Positions 35,509 through 45,962 of a stretch of 64,000 nucleotides of DNA are shown here, in pieces. The position numbers and the translations under genes are program-made. The notes below the pieces were generated by a model. That model was not told the origin of the DNA, made no database searches, and worked only from the letters and a program-made list of their open reading frames with translations. The stretch is from Bacteroidetes bacterium ADurb.Bin037. GTDB taxonomy: Bacteria > Bacteroidota > Bacteroidia > Bacteroidales > UBA932. The DNA lies in the NCBI GenBank assembly GCA_002071175.1, contig MWER01000012.1, positions 1 through 64,000 on the forward strand. The letters are read 5' to 3'. Numbering within the stretch: the first letter of the stretch is position 1; each line of letters opens with the position of its first letter.

Positions 35509-36800
35509 AAATACCCTTAACGATCCTTATACTGATCCTGGGTCTTGCCTCTGTGCAGGCTCAGGATTCTTTTGAAAATGAACTTAAGGTACATGTCAGA
35601 GAACTGACTGCAAATAGACTTAATGGCAGGCAGGCAGGAACTGAGGGGGAGAACGAAGCGGCGGATTATATTTCCCGGGTGTTTACTGAGAAAGGCCTTG
35701 AGCTGTTGTACCCACATGGTTATCAGGATTTTTCCTTTATTGATGAATCTACGGGTGACACCCTCTTTTCCAGGAATGTGGTAGCGGTCATTCCAGGTTA
35801 TGATCCCGTACTCAGGGATGAATACATTGTCATAGGAGCACATTACGATCATCTGGGGAAGTATACCATGCGAGTCAACGGAAGGGACTCCCTTTGTATT
35901 TATCCGGGAGCCGATGCCAATGCTTCCGGTGTGGCTGCCTTGCTCGGACTGGCAGGAGCTGCGCAGAGACAATTCTTTATGTATAAACGGAGTCTTCTGT
36001 TTGTTGCTTTCGGAGCTGGAGAAAAGGGAGGGTTGGGATCCTGGTATTTCGTTAACAGGGCCTTTCCATCTTCTGTTGTCAAAATAATGATCAACCTGGA
36101 CAGGATGGGGAGAGCTTCACAGGATAATTCTCCTAAAGCTTTTTGCGGATTGCCTAATTATGAATTGGAACATTTGCTCACACGTTTGACATATAACCCT
36201 TATTTGCCTCAGGTTCAGGTTTACGGTTCCGATCATTTTCTCTCCGACCATCAGGCGTTCCTCGAGCAAGGCATACCTGTTTGCCTTTTCACGACAGGCC
36301 TGCATCCGCATCATCAGACCTTGCGTGATACCCCGGACAAACTGGAATACGGGAGAATGGATGACTTTTGCCAGTATATCTCACTGTTTATTATGGAAGC
36401 GGCCAATGATACAGGTGACCTTTTTAGTTCGGAGAAACCTGTCTATTCCCCCGCGGAGGAAGAGCCTGTTTATCCGTATTCAGAAGTAGATATTCCTCCC
36501 AAATTTATGAACGGGGACATACAGTCTTTTGTGGACAGATGGTTGTACAAGTACCAGAAATATCCCCGGGAAGCCGTCAGTCAGGGCATTAAAGGCCGTG
36601 TTATGGTATCATTTATCATAGAAAAAAACGGGGAGGTAACACAAGTGGAAATCACACGATCGGTACATCCTTTGCTTGACCGGGAAGCCATCCGTATAAT
36701 TACTGCTTCGCCAAAATGGAAAGCCGGTGAAAAGAACGGGGAAAAGGTGCGTGTCAGAATTACGCTGCCCGTATATTTTGAATTGGCCCCTACGCGCTGA
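35505..36800 (+). CDS. M28-fold peptidase-like domain fused to a TonB C-terminal domain
   Basis: A 431-residue secreted protein: signal peptide (about 1-20), an M28 aminopeptidase fold (about 25-305), a Pro/Glu linker, and a TonB_C domain (about 345-428, YPREAVSQGIKGRVMVSF, DREAI, PKW). The zinc ligands His113, Glu173, Asp199 and the late His near 267-270 remain. However, the Asp that bridges the two zincs is Ala138 (GADANASG instead of GADDNASG) and the general-base Glu is Gly172 (GAGEKGG instead of xGEExGL). Peptidase activity is therefore unlikely. A binding or docking role in the periplasm is possible. Confidence 0.8.
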   Translation: MKIPLTILILILGLASVQAQDSFENELKVHVRELTANRLNGRQAGTEGENEAADYISRVFTEKGLELLYPHGYQDFSFIDESTGDTLFSRNVVAVIPGYDPVLRDEYIVIGAHYDHLGKYTMRVNGRDSLCIYPGADANASGVAALLGLAGAAQRQFFMYKRSLLFVAFGAGEKGGLGSWYFVNRAFPSSVVKIMINLDRMGRASQDNSPKAFCGLPNYELEHLLTRLTYNPYLPQVQVYGSDHFLSDHQAFLEQGIPVCLFTTGLHPHHQTLRDTPDKLEYGRMDDFCQYISLFIMEAANDTGDLFSSEKPVYSPAEEEPVYPYSEVDIPPKFMNGDIQSFVDRWLYKYQKYPREAVSQGIKGRVMVSFIIEKNGEVTQVEITRSVHPLLDREAIRIITASPKWKAGEKNGEKVRVRITLPVYFELAPTR

Positions 36801-37706
36801 TCAGGTTTTAAGTGTTTCAAATCCTGTCCCATAGACGCCGGAAACGCTTGCCTTGGAAATGAAGGCGTCCCTATCTGTTTCCTTTACGATCCTGGCGATC
36901 GTATTCGATTCGGTTCTCCGGACTATTACAAGCAATACTCTTTGCTCGGATTTGCTATACCAGCCCTGCGACGTAATGACCGTTACACCCCGGTTTAACT
37001 CACTCGATATACGGTTTGCGATCTCTTCATATTTTGAGGAAAAAATGAAATACTGAACTGAACGTTTGGTGCCGGATAAAATGGTATCCACCGTATAACT
37101 GGACATCCCGATGATCAAATAACCATACAGGACTACAGCCAGTCTCAATCCTATGGTAGGTTCATCTGAAATGAAAAATAAAGAACCGATTATCACAAGG
37201 TCACAAGACATCATGAAGCGTCCCGGCTGTATGTTCCGGTATTTGCCTATGATCTGGGCAAGAATATCGGTGCCACCGGTACTGCCTCCCTGTGCCATGA
37301 CCGCTCCGACACCGGCTCCTGCAATAGCCGCCCCAAGCAGTGAGGAGATCAGTTTCCCATTATCCAGGGCCATTACCTGTATTAGGTCCTGTGGGATAAT
37401 TTGGGGCATCACCTGGAAGGCGATTGTCGTCATGACGACTCCATATATGGTCTTGATCCCGAATTTCCAACCTACGGTTTTCAGACCTATTAAGATCAAT
37501 ATAACATTGAAAGCGAAAAAAGATATGCTGATAGGCAGACCGGTGGCATAATAGATAAGGGTAGAGATTCCGGTAACGCCACCTCCTACCAGCTGGTTCG
37601 GTATAAGAAAAGTTGTCCAGGATGCAACATAGACAAACAGGCCAATAGTAATGATCACATATTCTTTTATAGTGTTCCCTGCTTTGAACGGAAATTTTAT
37701 TTTCAT
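36801..37706 (-). CDS. YitT-family membrane protein (DUF161/DUF2179)
   Basis: A 301-residue protein with about five to six membrane helices in the first ~210 residues (including [12 protein letters not shown] and [14 protein letters not shown]) and a C-terminal cytoplasmic DUF2179 domain (about 215-295, [19 protein letters not shown]). The transported substrate is unknown. Co-transcribed with leuS: its start overlaps the leuS stop by 4 bases. Confidence 0.9.
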   Translation of the reverse strand: MKIKFPFKAGNTIKEYVIITIGLFVYVASWTTFLIPNQLVGGGVTGISTLIYYATGLPISISFFAFNVILILIGLKTVGWKFGIKTIYGVVMTTIAFQVMPQIIPQDLIQVMALDNGKLISSLLGAAIAGAGVGAVMAQGGSTGGTDILAQIIGKYRNIQPGRFMMSCDLVIIGSLFFISDEPTIGLRLAVVLYGYLIIGMSSYTVDTILSGTKRSVQYFIFSSKYEEIANRISSELNRGVTVITSQGWYSKSEQRVLLVIVRRTESNTIARIVKETDRDAFISKASVSGVYGTGFETLKT

Positions 37707-40468
37707 ACTACTATGTTTATAATTTTACCGGGAACTACAATGATCTTCCTGATCTTTTTTCCGCCCGAATACTTTTCCGTCCTTTCATCTTCCATAACAA
37801 GGCGTTCAATTTCACCTTTGTCAAGGTCCAGGGCCAGTTGTTTTTTAAAACGAAACTTCCCGTTGAATGATACAGGATATTCAAAAGTGTCTTCTTTGGT
37901 ATAGGCCGGATTGAAGACAGGGAAAGATGCATTGGCTACCGAAGGACTGTTCCCGAGCAGAGACCACAATTCCTCCGCTATATGCGGGGCATACGGAGAG
38001 ATCAATATAACAAGCTGTTCCAGTATCTGACGCTTATGACAATTCAAATCTGTCAGTTCGTTTACACTGATCATAAAGGCACTGATAGTAGTATTGAAGG
38101 AAAAGTTTTCAATATCATCTTCTACTTTACGGATCAAATTGTGAAGGATCTTCAACTCTTTTTCAGCAGGGTCGGTATTGTTCACAATCAACTCTCCGTC
38201 TTTGTCAAAGAACAACCTCCAGAATTTTTTCAAAAATCTGTGTACTCCGTCAATCCCGTTCGTGTCCCATGGTTTTGATTGCTCTAAGGGCCCCAGAAAC
38301 ATTTCATACATACGCAGGGTATCGGCTCCATACCCGGCGCAGATGGTATCGGGATTCACTACATTGAACATTGATTTGCTCATTTTTTCGATAGCCCAGC
38401 CGCATATGTATTCGCCGTTCTCGAGGATGAATTTTGCATTTTTATATTCCGGGTTCCATTTCCTGAATGCATCCAGGTCAAGACGGTCGTTTGTGACCAG
38501 GTTGACATCCACATGGATCTCGGTCGTTTCATATTGATCTTTCAGATTATACGATACGAACTTATTGGTATTCTTGATGCGGTAAACGAAATTGGACCGT
38601 CCCTGTATCATTCCCTGATTGACCAGTTTCCGAAAAGGTTCGTCCTTACATACATACCCAAGATCGTACAGGAATTTGTTCCAGAATCTGGAATATATCA
38701 GGTGTCCGGTCGCATGTTCGGTCCCTCCGATGTACAGATCGACATGCTGCCAGTAATTGTTTGCACTGGCAGAAACAAGGGCTTCTTGATTTTGCGGGTC
38801 CATATAACGCAGGTAGTATGCAGAACTGCCTGCAAAACCGGGCATAGTGCTTGTTTCAAGGGGGAATCCCCGGTATGTCCAGTTTTTTGCCTTTGCAAGA
38901 GGGGGCTCTCCGTCCGGGGAAGGTTGAAAGGACTCTATAGCGGGCAATTCAAGCGGAAGTGACGATTCGGGAAGAGGCCTTGCAATTCCGTCTTCATAGT
39001 ATATGGGAAAAGGCTCACCCCAGTAACGTTGCCTTGAGAAGATGGCATCCCGCAGACGATAATTAGTTTTGCGTTTTCCCAGGTTCCTTTTTTCCACTTC
39101 AATGATGGCAGCCGGAATAGCTTCCTCTACAGTCATACCGTTCAAAAAACCTGAATTACACATGATGCCCTCTTTGGCGTCGAAGCTTTCATGGCTGATA
39201 TCACATCCTTCTATCAAAGGAATGACGGGAAGGTTAAAATGTCTGGCAAAAATATAGTCACGACTGTCGTGTGCCGGGACGGCCATAATAGCTCCTGTTC
39301 CATATCCGGCCATAACATATTCGCTGATCCAAACAGGTATTTCTTTTCCTGAGAACGGATTGGTCGCATAGGAACCGGTGAACACACCGGTAACACGGTG
39401 CGTTTCCGTCATCCTTTCCCGTTCTGTTTTTGTTTTAACATAAGCGAGGTATTCTTCAACTTCTTTTTTATTCTCGGGGACTGTTAGTTTTTCGATCCAC
39501 TCACTTTCCGGTGCAAGTACCATGAAGGTTACACCAAAAATGGTGTCGGCCCGTGTTGTGAAGACGTTCATGGTAAACTCTTGCGAACCGTTGTTTACTG
39601 CAAACTCCAGTTCTGCACCGTCGGATCTCCCTATCCAGTTTCGCTGCATTTCTTTAAGTGAATCGGACCAGTCCAGGTGATCCAAAGATTCAAGCAGCCT
39701 TTCTGCGTAGGCAGAGACACGCAATTGCCACTGTTTCATCTTTTTCTGCTCCACTGGATGTCCGCCCCTTATGGAAAGTCCTTCTTTAACTTCGTCGTTG
39801 GCCAAGACGGTACCCAGATCGGCACACCAATTGACGGATGTCTCGCCCAGATAGGCGATCCTGTAACACATAAGTATGTCTTCCTTTTCATTTTCAGAGA
39901 ATGCTTGCCATTGCTCTGAACTGAACGTTATCGGGCAGTGGTGTGCGGCATTTACAGATCCGTTTCCGCGGCGTGTAAATACATTGACGAGTTCGTCTAT
40001 AGGTTCGGCTTTATTGGAATCCTTATTGTACCAATGATGGAACATTTTTAAGAATGCCCATTGTGTCCATTTATAATATGACGGATCGCATGTTTGGATT
40101 TCGCGATCCCAGTCATATGAAAAACCAAGCTTATCCAACTGCTTCCTATATCTTCTGATATTCTCCTCTGTCGTCTTCTGAGGCGGCTGACCCGTCTGAA
40201 TGGCATACTGTTCGGCAGGAAGGCCGAATGCATCATATCCCATGGGGTGTAAAACATTGTATCCTTTAAGCCTTTTGTAACGGGCATATATATCACTGGC
40301 AATATATCCAAGCGGATGACCTACGTGAAGACCGGCCCCGGAAGGATAGGGAAACATATCCAATACATAGAACTTGGGCTTGGAAGGATCGATCTGGACC
40401 TTAAAGGTTTTCCTTGACGACCAGTATGACTGCCATCTCTGTTCGATTTCAGTAAAATTGTACTCCAT
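37703..40468 (-). CDS. leuS: Leucyl-tRNA synthetase
   Basis: A 921-residue class I synthetase with the HIGH-type motif [16 protein letters not shown] near residue 40, the CP1 editing domain, and the KMSKS motif in [14 protein letters not shown]. The start [13 protein letters not shown] at 40468 is the family's usual one; upstream in-frame codons would lie at or before the transcription start. Confidence 0.95.
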   Translation of the reverse strand: MEYNFTEIEQRWQSYWSSRKTFKVQIDPSKPKFYVLDMFPYPSGAGLHVGHPLGYIASDIYARYKRLKGYNVLHPMGYDAFGLPAEQYAIQTGQPPQKTTEENIRRYRKQLDKLGFSYDWDREIQTCDPSYYKWTQWAFLKMFHHWYNKDSNKAEPIDELVNVFTRRGNGSVNAAHHCPITFSSEQWQAFSENEKEDILMCYRIAYLGETSVNWCADLGTVLANDEVKEGLSIRGGHPVEQKKMKQWQLRVSAYAERLLESLDHLDWSDSLKEMQRNWIGRSDGAELEFAVNNGSQEFTMNVFTTRADTIFGVTFMVLAPESEWIEKLTVPENKKEVEEYLAYVKTKTERERMTETHRVTGVFTGSYATNPFSGKEIPVWISEYVMAGYGTGAIMAVPAHDSRDYIFARHFNLPVIPLIEGCDISHESFDAKEGIMCNSGFLNGMTVEEAIPAAIIEVEKRNLGKRKTNYRLRDAIFSRQRYWGEPFPIYYEDGIARPLPESSLPLELPAIESFQPSPDGEPPLAKAKNWTYRGFPLETSTMPGFAGSSAYYLRYMDPQNQEALVSASANNYWQHVDLYIGGTEHATGHLIYSRFWNKFLYDLGYVCKDEPFRKLVNQGMIQGRSNFVYRIKNTNKFVSYNLKDQYETTEIHVDVNLVTNDRLDLDAFRKWNPEYKNAKFILENGEYICGWAIEKMSKSMFNVVNPDTICAGYGADTLRMYEMFLGPLEQSKPWDTNGIDGVHRFLKKFWRLFFDKDGELIVNNTDPAEKELKILHNLIRKVEDDIENFSFNTTISAFMISVNELTDLNCHKRQILEQLVILISPYAPHIAEELWSLLGNSPSVANASFPVFNPAYTKEDTFEYPVSFNGKFRFKKQLALDLDKGEIERLVMEDERTEKYSGGKKIRKIIVVPGKIINIVV

Positions 40469-40498
40469 CTTGCTTGATCCTGTCATCTCATAAAGGCA

Positions 40499-40506
40499 CA
40501 AAGGTA
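40499..40506 (-). promoter_or_regulatory. -7 element TACCTTTG for leuS-yitT
   Basis: Exact TAnnTTTG match on the minus strand, 30 bases before ATG 40468. Confidence 0.55.
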
Positions 40507-40781
40507 ATAAAATACTTTAAAGCCGGGAATAATACCTTGTGTAGCATGGGAACTGTTACCTGTTGTCAAAAAGAAATAAAAAATATTAACCTTAAATGTA
40601 AAAACTTTAAGATAAATCAATTTTTTGTTCTGTACAATAAATTGAATATCAGCAAAGTATAAAGGACAAAAAAACAGACAATTGTTTGATCGTAATTACA
40701 GTATTTATCATTTTCTTTTTAATAATAGATTTGTAATTTTGGATACGGCTCCTATATTATTAATAATCAATTAAATGTAAA
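40507..40781. other. AT-rich spacer between leuS and the AraC pair
   Basis: About 275 bases between divergent genes, visibly more AT-rich than the coding regions. Apart from the two promoter elements at its ends I see no hairpin, repeat or credible ORF; a 62-codon frame at 40474-40662 has no family features. Confidence 0.5.
40734..40741 (+). promoter_or_regulatory. -7 element TAATTTTG for the AraC pair
   Basis: Exact TAnnTTTG match 40 bases before the ATG at 40782. Confidence 0.5.
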
Positions 40782-41903
40782 ATGATTTCTTTTGTTACAA
40801 ATTTAACAGCTACAATTGTTTATTGTGTGGCGGCTTCCCTTTTAAAAGCAAAAGTAAAGGTAAAAGCCGTGCTTCATTTTTCACCATCCTCACCTTTAAA
40901 GGTTCTGATATGTTCCCTATTTGCATTGGGGGCAATTTATTCTGTCAGAATAACTCTTGTTTTCGGTGCATATGATCTGTTAAGCCAGTTTATGAAAGAG
41001 GATTATTATCTGCGTATTGCAACTACTTCACTGCCTTTGTACTGCATTTCCTTTTCTTCCATTTCATCTGTTCATCACAGAAGATTATTAATGAAAAGGA
41101 CTCTGCTCTCTTTTTTTATATTATTTCCTTTGATGGCAGGTATAGGGATTTTTCAGAATCGGTCGTTATCAGTTGGCATGATCCTTTCCAATTCATTACA
41201 TGCACTCTGTATGACCAGCGTCGTATCCGGGATCATGCTATTTATAATTTTGAACAAGAAACTTGAGCTTCATCACAAACTTTATCCCAAAGAGATTCGG
41301 TCTTTCAGGTATCTGATGGGATTCCTTCCAATCATTTCGCTGTTCTCATACCTGACCGTGAGCTTTGAGATCATTTTGCCTGCCCATTTGTTTTTTACCT
41401 GTATCATGCCTGTGCATATTATGTTCGTCAACGCCATCATCATGAAGGATGCGTCCCTTGTTTACGGGGGGAAATGGGTGGAAGAGACACAGATGCCCGA
41501 CAGTGAAGCCTGGGTAGCCCTGGAAGAGGCACATAGAAACGTGAACCGGATATACATGGATATCTATAACCGTATAAAGGAATACATGGTCAAAGAAGAG
41601 GCTTACAGATCTTCTGGCATTACAAGGCAAGAACTGGCAGCCAGGGTAGGGACTAATACAACATACGTATCCAGGGCATTGAACGAGTGTGCAGGCGTTA
41701 ACTTTAAACAGTTCATAAATGCTTACAGGGTAAAATATGCTCAGGATTATTTTAGGCAACATCCCGATGCACGCCTTATTGAATTATGCAATAAATCCGG
41801 ATTCAGGTCCCTGACAGCGTTGAACATGGCCTTCAGGATCAATGTAGGCATGACTCCGGGGGAATGGTGTAGAATGCAGTTAAATGATGATAATAAAACG
41901 TGA
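40782..41903 (+). CDS. Membrane-anchored AraC-family regulator
   Basis: A 373-residue protein with about six to seven hydrophobic segments (from ~8 to ~225) and a C-terminal AraC-type DNA-binding domain (about 285-365, ITRQELAARVGTNTTYVSRAL and the second helix-turn-helix GFRSLTALNMAF, then TPGEW). The layout is like the protein at 318-1400 but the sequences are not close. It is followed after 4 bases by a second AraC-type gene. No obvious target operon lies beside it. Confidence 0.82.
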   Translation: MISFVTNLTATIVYCVAASLLKAKVKVKAVLHFSPSSPLKVLICSLFALGAIYSVRITLVFGAYDLLSQFMKEDYYLRIATTSLPLYCISFSSISSVHHRRLLMKRTLLSFFILFPLMAGIGIFQNRSLSVGMILSNSLHALCMTSVVSGIMLFIILNKKLELHHKLYPKEIRSFRYLMGFLPIISLFSYLTVSFEIILPAHLFFTCIMPVHIMFVNAIIMKDASLVYGGKWVEETQMPDSEAWVALEEAHRNVNRIYMDIYNRIKEYMVKEEAYRSSGITRQELAARVGTNTTYVSRALNECAGVNFKQFINAYRVKYAQDYFRQHPDARLIELCNKSGFRSLTALNMAFRINVGMTPGEWCRMQLNDDNKT

Positions 41904-41907
41904 AAGT

Positions 41908-42381
41908 ATGAATGTGGGAAAAAGGTTTTTAAGAAGATTGACAAGATATACAAGGGGTTGGTTGCTGACAGATCCCTTACTGTTCAAAAAAAAGGATGCT
42001 GCCTATCCTGACAATCCCGAGGACATTATTTTGAAAATGAATAAACTAATGGTCAAGCACGAGTATTTTAAAAATCCGGATCTGACTATTGATCAACTTT
42101 GTCGGGAGACAAACACGAACCGGGCCTACCTGTCGCGATCCATTCACCGCATGTACGGTACAAATTTTTGTGAGTGGGTGAACATTTTCCGCATAGAGGC
42201 ATCTAAGCGCCTGATGAGGGAAATCTCCGGTAATAAGGTAGATTTGAACGATCTGGCCATGGAATGCGGTTTCAATTCGGTACGTTCACTTTCCCGCGTG
42301 TTCAAGGCAAGGGAATCATGCACTCCCAGGCAGTATTTTTATGGAAAACGTCAGGAAAAAGATCAGACGAAAAATTTATGA
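41908..42381 (+). CDS. Stand-alone AraC-type DNA-binding domain protein
   Basis: A 157-residue protein that is almost only an AraC DNA-binding domain (about 55-150, LTIDQLCRETNTNRAYLSRS, then LNDLAMECGFNSVRSLSRVF and TPRQYF), with a basic N terminus and no sensor domain or membrane helix. I chose ATG 41908, 4 bases after the upstream stop; ATG 41884 would overlap it. As the second of a tandem pair it could share or compete for the sites of the membrane regulator. Its end overlaps convergent trkA by 19 bases. Confidence 0.82.
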   Translation: MNVGKRFLRRLTRYTRGWLLTDPLLFKKKDAAYPDNPEDIILKMNKLMVKHEYFKNPDLTIDQLCRETNTNRAYLSRSIHRMYGTNFCEWVNIFRIEASKRLMREISGNKVDLNDLAMECGFNSVRSLSRVFKARESCTPRQYFYGKRQEKDQTKNL

Positions 42382-43715
42382 ATGGTTTGAAGTGCGGAAG
42401 GAAGTGAAAAAACGACTACCCTGTCGTAGGGTTTGATTTCAGTATCTCCCCGTACGATAAGACTTGTATTTCCTCTTGTGATCCCTCCGATAATAGCATC
42501 TTGCGGGAATTCAAGATCACGGACCTTTTTCTGTGTGACCAAACTTCTTGGTTTGGCAATGAACTCCATGACTTCGGCATCCGAACCATTGAGACATTTC
42601 ATAGATGGCACGTCTCCCATCATAGTAAAACGGAATATCCGGCTGGCCGTTATGAGCTTTTTGTTAATCGTGGCATCTATTCCTACGCTTTCAGCCAGTT
42701 TGATATAGTCCAGATTCTCGACTTGGGCAATAGTTTTCTTTACCCCGGCTCTTTTAGCGGCCATACAGGAGAGAATGTTGGCTTCGGCACTTGAAGTGAC
42801 AGCTACAAAGGCATCCATATGGGGTAAATCTTCTTCCAGAAGCAGGTCAGTGTTGCGGGCATCTCCGTTTATTATCAGTGAACGGGGTAGGGATACTGTC
42901 AGTTCCTGGCACCGGTTGTTGTTAAGTTCTACCACACGGACTTTTTCTATTCTGGTCTCCATGTGGTGGGCGACCATTTCGCCAACCCGGCCGCCTCCCA
43001 TGATCATCAGGTTCTTGACTACCACGTTCTCTTTTCCACTAAGTACCATGGCGGCATGAGCCGCTTCCCTTTTTGTAATCACAAAAACAAGGTCGTGCAA
43101 TTGAAAGACCGTATCTTTCCGTGGAATGATAGTTGTCCCTTCCCTTGCAATTGCTACGGCACGAAAAGGAAGGTCGCCCCCGTTTTCCTCGGCAACCTGT
43201 TTCATGCTTTTATTTACGATCAGGGAACTTTCCGTCAGTTTAAGTACGATCAGTTGAAGCCTGCCTCCGGAAAAATCCATAAATTCTGAAGTGCCGGACT
43301 GTTTCAGCAGGTCAAGTATTTCGTGTGCCGCAATTTTTTCCGGATAAAAAAGCAAGTCGATCCCTAATTCTGTGAAAATGACCCTGTTCTCATTCTTAAG
43401 ATATTCATTGTTGTTGATACGCGCGGTTACCCGTTTGGCACCAAGCTGTTTTGCCAGCAATGACCCTACAATGTTCATGTCCTGTTCGTCGGCTGGACTT
43501 ACGGCAATGAACAAATCACACCGGCTTATGTCAGCTTTCTCCAATGTAGATATGGAGGTGATTGAACCGGGCACGGGTACTACATCCGAAGTCTCGGCTA
43601 TCTCATGAAGACGGGCTTCATTTTTGTCAATGATAGTGATCTGATGATTTTCACCCGATAACATCTTTGCCAGGTGAAACCCAACTTCTCCGGCTCCTGC
43701 AATGATGATATTCAT
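42363..43715 (-). CDS. trkA: Trk potassium uptake regulator TrkA
   Basis: A 450-residue cytoplasmic protein with two RCK units: NAD-binding IIIAGAGEVGFHLA (residues ~3-16) and LMIMGGGRVGEMVA (about 233-246), each followed by a TrkA_C domain. It gates the TrkH/TrkG potassium channel. trkH is not next to it on this side. It starts 9 bases after the DUF2795 gene, so the two form an operon. Confidence 0.93.
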   Translation of the reverse strand: MNIIIAGAGEVGFHLAKMLSGENHQITIIDKNEARLHEIAETSDVVPVPGSITSISTLEKADISRCDLFIAVSPADEQDMNIVGSLLAKQLGAKRVTARINNNEYLKNENRVIFTELGIDLLFYPEKIAAHEILDLLKQSGTSEFMDFSGGRLQLIVLKLTESSLIVNKSMKQVAEENGGDLPFRAVAIAREGTTIIPRKDTVFQLHDLVFVITKREAAHAAMVLSGKENVVVKNLMIMGGGRVGEMVAHHMETRIEKVRVVELNNNRCQELTVSLPRSLIINGDARNTDLLLEEDLPHMDAFVAVTSSAEANILSCMAAKRAGVKKTIAQVENLDYIKLAESVGIDATINKKLITASRIFRFTMMGDVPSMKCLNGSDAEVMEFIAKPRSLVTQKKVRDLEFPQDAIIGGITRGNTSLIVRGDTEIKPYDRVVVFSLPSALQTIHKFFV

Positions 43716-43724
43716 TAAATGATC

Positions 43725-43946
43725 CTAGTATTCATCTTCGTTAAAGAAAAAATCTTCCTTACTCGGATAATCAGGCCAAATGTCTTCTATGCTGTCGTAA
43801 ACCTCACCGTCATCCTCAAGTTCTGACAGATTTTCAATTACTTCCAACGGAGCGCCTGAGCGTGTGGCATAATCAATAAGTTCATCCTTGGTAGCTGGCC
43901 AAGGGGCGTCTTCCAGTTTTGATGCCAATTCAAGTGTCCAGTACAT
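43725..43946 (-). CDS. DUF2795 small acidic protein
   Basis: A 73-residue, strongly acidic protein with the DUF2795 pattern (YWTLELASKLEDAPWPATKD, then IDYATRSGAPLEVIENL). Common in Bacteroidetes; function unknown. It has its own promoter and precedes trkA by 9 bases. Confidence 0.9.
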   Translation of the reverse strand: MYWTLELASKLEDAPWPATKDELIDYATRSGAPLEVIENLSELEDDGEVYDSIEDIWPDYPSKEDFFFNEDEY

Positions 43947-43971
43947 TGATACAATTATTAAAAAAGGTCAG

Positions 43972-43979
43972 CAAAGTTA
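43972..43979 (-). promoter_or_regulatory. -7 element TAACTTTG for the DUF2795-trkA operon
   Basis: Exact TAnnTTTG match on the minus strand, 25 bases before ATG 43946. It overlaps the last codons of the cobalamin adenosyltransferase gene. Confidence 0.55.
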
Positions 43980-44528
43980 TAAAAAAAAGTCTTCTTTACA
44001 ACCTGTTTCTACCGTAATGAACCGGGACAGGACAAAAAGGTAATCAGAGAGCCGGTTGATATAGGTAAGCATATGTGCGTTGACAATATCCGTGCCAAGT
44101 GCAACCATATGTCGTTCTGTTTCCCGACATATGGTGCGGGCAACATGGATCTGGGCAGAAATCTCTGGTTTATAGGGAAGTATAAACGATTTAAGCTTAG
44201 GTGTCCTGGTCTGCAACTCGTCTGTTGACTTTTCCAGGAAATCAACAGCCGTTGTAAAGTCATAAACCGGCTGATGTGCCGGATTAGCAGAGGCCAACAT
44301 CCCGGCAAGATGCATCAGGTGAACCTGTACGGTCCTCAGCGAAGAGTCTATACCCTGTAATATCGGGTCAGATGAAAGTTCAGGCCGGGAACGGATCATT
44401 CCCAACCATGAGATAAGTTCATCTGTTTTGCCGTAAGCCGCAACTTGCGGATGGGCTTTTGATATCCTGGTTCCGTCTGAAAGGGATGTCGTTCCCGTAT
44501 CTCCCTTGCCGGTATAGATCTTTTTCAT
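43977..44528 (-). CDS. Cob(I)alamin adenosyltransferase, PduO type
   Basis: A 183-residue enzyme that transfers the adenosyl group of ATP to cob(I)alamin. The N-terminal ATP motif [15 protein letters not shown] and the helix [12 protein letters not shown] with the conserved Arg and Glu are present. Its ATG overlaps the stop of the ABC ATPase gene by 4 bases. No cobalamin synthesis genes lie near, so it probably serves salvaged B12. Confidence 0.92.
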   Translation of the reverse strand: MKKIYTGKGDTGTTSLSDGTRISKAHPQVAAYGKTDELISWLGMIRSRPELSSDPILQGIDSSLRTVQVHLMHLAGMLASANPAHQPVYDFTTAVDFLEKSTDELQTRTPKLKSFILPYKPEISAQIHVARTICRETERHMVALGTDIVNAHMLTYINRLSDYLFVLSRFITVETGCKEDFFL

Positions 44529-45238
44529 GAATTGGCCAACACGGGGTTGTCGTTTATCTCGTCACTTTCTACAAGCCCGTCTCTTAACCTGACTACACGT
44601 CTTGCATAACGGGCAATATCTTCTTCGTGTGTTACCACGATAATCGTATTGCCTTTAGCATAAACCTGTTCAAAAAGCGCCATAATGTCAAGTGACGTTT
44701 TTGTATCCAGATTTCCTGTCGGCTCATCTGCCAGTATAATGGAAGGATTGTTGACCATGGCACGGGCCAAGGCCACCCTTTGTTTTTGTCCGCCGGATAA
44801 TTCATTAGGTTTGTGATCCATCCTATCCCCAAGATCAACGTTTATAAGGGCCTTCTTGGCTTCCCGTTCCCGTTCCTGTCTTGGTATTCCTGCATAGATC
44901 AGGGGCAATGCCACATTATTCAGAGCATTGTATCTGGGTAGGAGATTGAAGGATTGGAATACGAACCCGATCTCCTTATTTCTCACTTCTGCAAGCTGGT
45001 CATCACGCATTTGACTTACATCGGTCCCGTTCAGAATATACGTCCCTTCAGTAGGGGTGTCAAGACATCCCAGCAAATTCATAAGGGTTGATTTTCCCGA
45101 TCCCGAAGGTCCCATGATCGCCACATATTCGTTTTTCCTGATTTCCAGATCAACACCGTTCAGTGCACGGACTTCCTGGGTCCCCATATCGTAGATCTTC
45201 TTGATCCCCCTTATCTTGATAAGTAATTCTTTTTCCAT
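44525..45238 (-). CDS. LolD/MacB-type ABC transporter ATP-binding protein
   Basis: A 237-residue ATPase with Walker [11 protein letters not shown]-loop [13 protein letters not shown], signature [14 protein letters not shown], Walker [13 protein letters not shown] and the H-loop His. The family powers lipoprotein release, macrolide export or division complexes. No permease gene is adjacent, so it may work with one elsewhere. The frame extends 39 codons upstream, but ATG 45238 begins at the normal domain start. Confidence 0.9.
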   Translation of the reverse strand: MEKELLIKIRGIKKIYDMGTQEVRALNGVDLEIRKNEYVAIMGPSGSGKSTLMNLLGCLDTPTEGTYILNGTDVSQMRDDQLAEVRNKEIGFVFQSFNLLPRYNALNNVALPLIYAGIPRQEREREAKKALINVDLGDRMDHKPNELSGGQKQRVALARAMVNNPSIILADEPTGNLDTKTSLDIMALFEQVYAKGNTIIVVTHEEDIARYARRVVRLRDGLVESDEINDNPVLANS

Positions 45239-45243
45239 AGCTG

Positions 45244-45251
45244 CGAATGTA
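45244..45251 (-). promoter_or_regulatory. Degenerate -7 element TACATTCG for the ABC ATPase operon
   Basis: One mismatch from TAnnTTTG, ending 5 bases before ATG 45238. The spacing copies that of the leaderless-type promoters, but the mismatch makes it doubtful. Confidence 0.35.
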
Positions 45252-45343
45252 CAAAAAATAAATATTAACCAATAACCGATTTTCCCATTTGACTCTAACC
45301 TACGGGGAAAGTTTAAGTATTTCCCCGGGATATTCTTTTTTTG

Positions 45344-45351
45344 TATTTTTG
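45344..45351 (+). promoter_or_regulatory. -7 element TATTTTTG for folE
   Basis: Exact TAnnTTTG match 23 bases before the ATG at 45375. Confidence 0.55.
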
Positions 45352-45374
45352 CCACCTAGATCATATCTGATATT

Positions 45375-45962
45375 ATGTCTTATCTAAACAACGACCTTTA
45401 TACTCCCGAGATAACGAAAAAACTGGAAGAACATTACAGGGAAGTGCTTAAATTATTGGGTGAAGACCCGCAAAGGGAAGGTTTGCTCAGAACACCCCAG
45501 CGGGTGGCAAAAGCCATGCAATTCCTGACAAAAGGATATCGGGAGGATCCGGCTGCTATCCTTAATTCTGCCAAATTCCGTGAAGAATACCGGCAGATGG
45601 TCCTGGTAAAGGATATTGAAATGTACTCCCTGTGTGAACATCATATACTTCCGTTTTACGGGAAAGCCCACGTGGCATACATACCCAATGGTTATATCAC
45701 CGGATTGAGTAAGATCATAAGGGTTGTTGAAACATATGCCCGGAGGCTCCAGGTGCAGGAACGGTTAACGGTAGAGATCCGTGATTGTATTCAGCAGACA
45801 CTTAACCCTATGGGAGTAGCCGTCGTTATAGAGGCGGAGCACATGTGCATGCAGATACGGGGTGTTCAGAAACAACATTCAAAAATGGTAACATCTGCTT
45901 TTACGGGAACTTTCCTGAAAGATGTCCGGACAAGGGAGGAACTTATGCACCTACTTCACTGA
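45375..45962 (+). CDS. folE: GTP cyclohydrolase I
   Basis: A 195-residue zinc enzyme that converts GTP to dihydroneopterin triphosphate, the first step of folate synthesis. The zinc motif [15 protein letters not shown], the late Cys in HMCMQIRGV and the family end are intact. It is monocistronic; its last 20 bases overlap the convergent CCA-adding gene. Confidence 0.95.
   Translation: MSYLNNDLYTPEITKKLEEHYREVLKLLGEDPQREGLLRTPQRVAKAMQFLTKGYREDPAAILNSAKFREEYRQMVLVKDIEMYSLCEHHILPFYGKAHVAYIPNGYITGLSKIIRVVETYARRLQVQERLTVEIRDCIQQTLNPMGVAVVIEAEHMCMQIRGVQKQHSKMVTSAFTGTFLKDVRTREELMHLLH

Noticed and set aside
40474-40662. Possible small gene of 62 codons between leuS and the AraC pair
   Set aside because: It overlaps the leuS promoter and leader, has no promoter of its own, and its Lys/Asn/Cys-rich composition only reflects AT-rich DNA.
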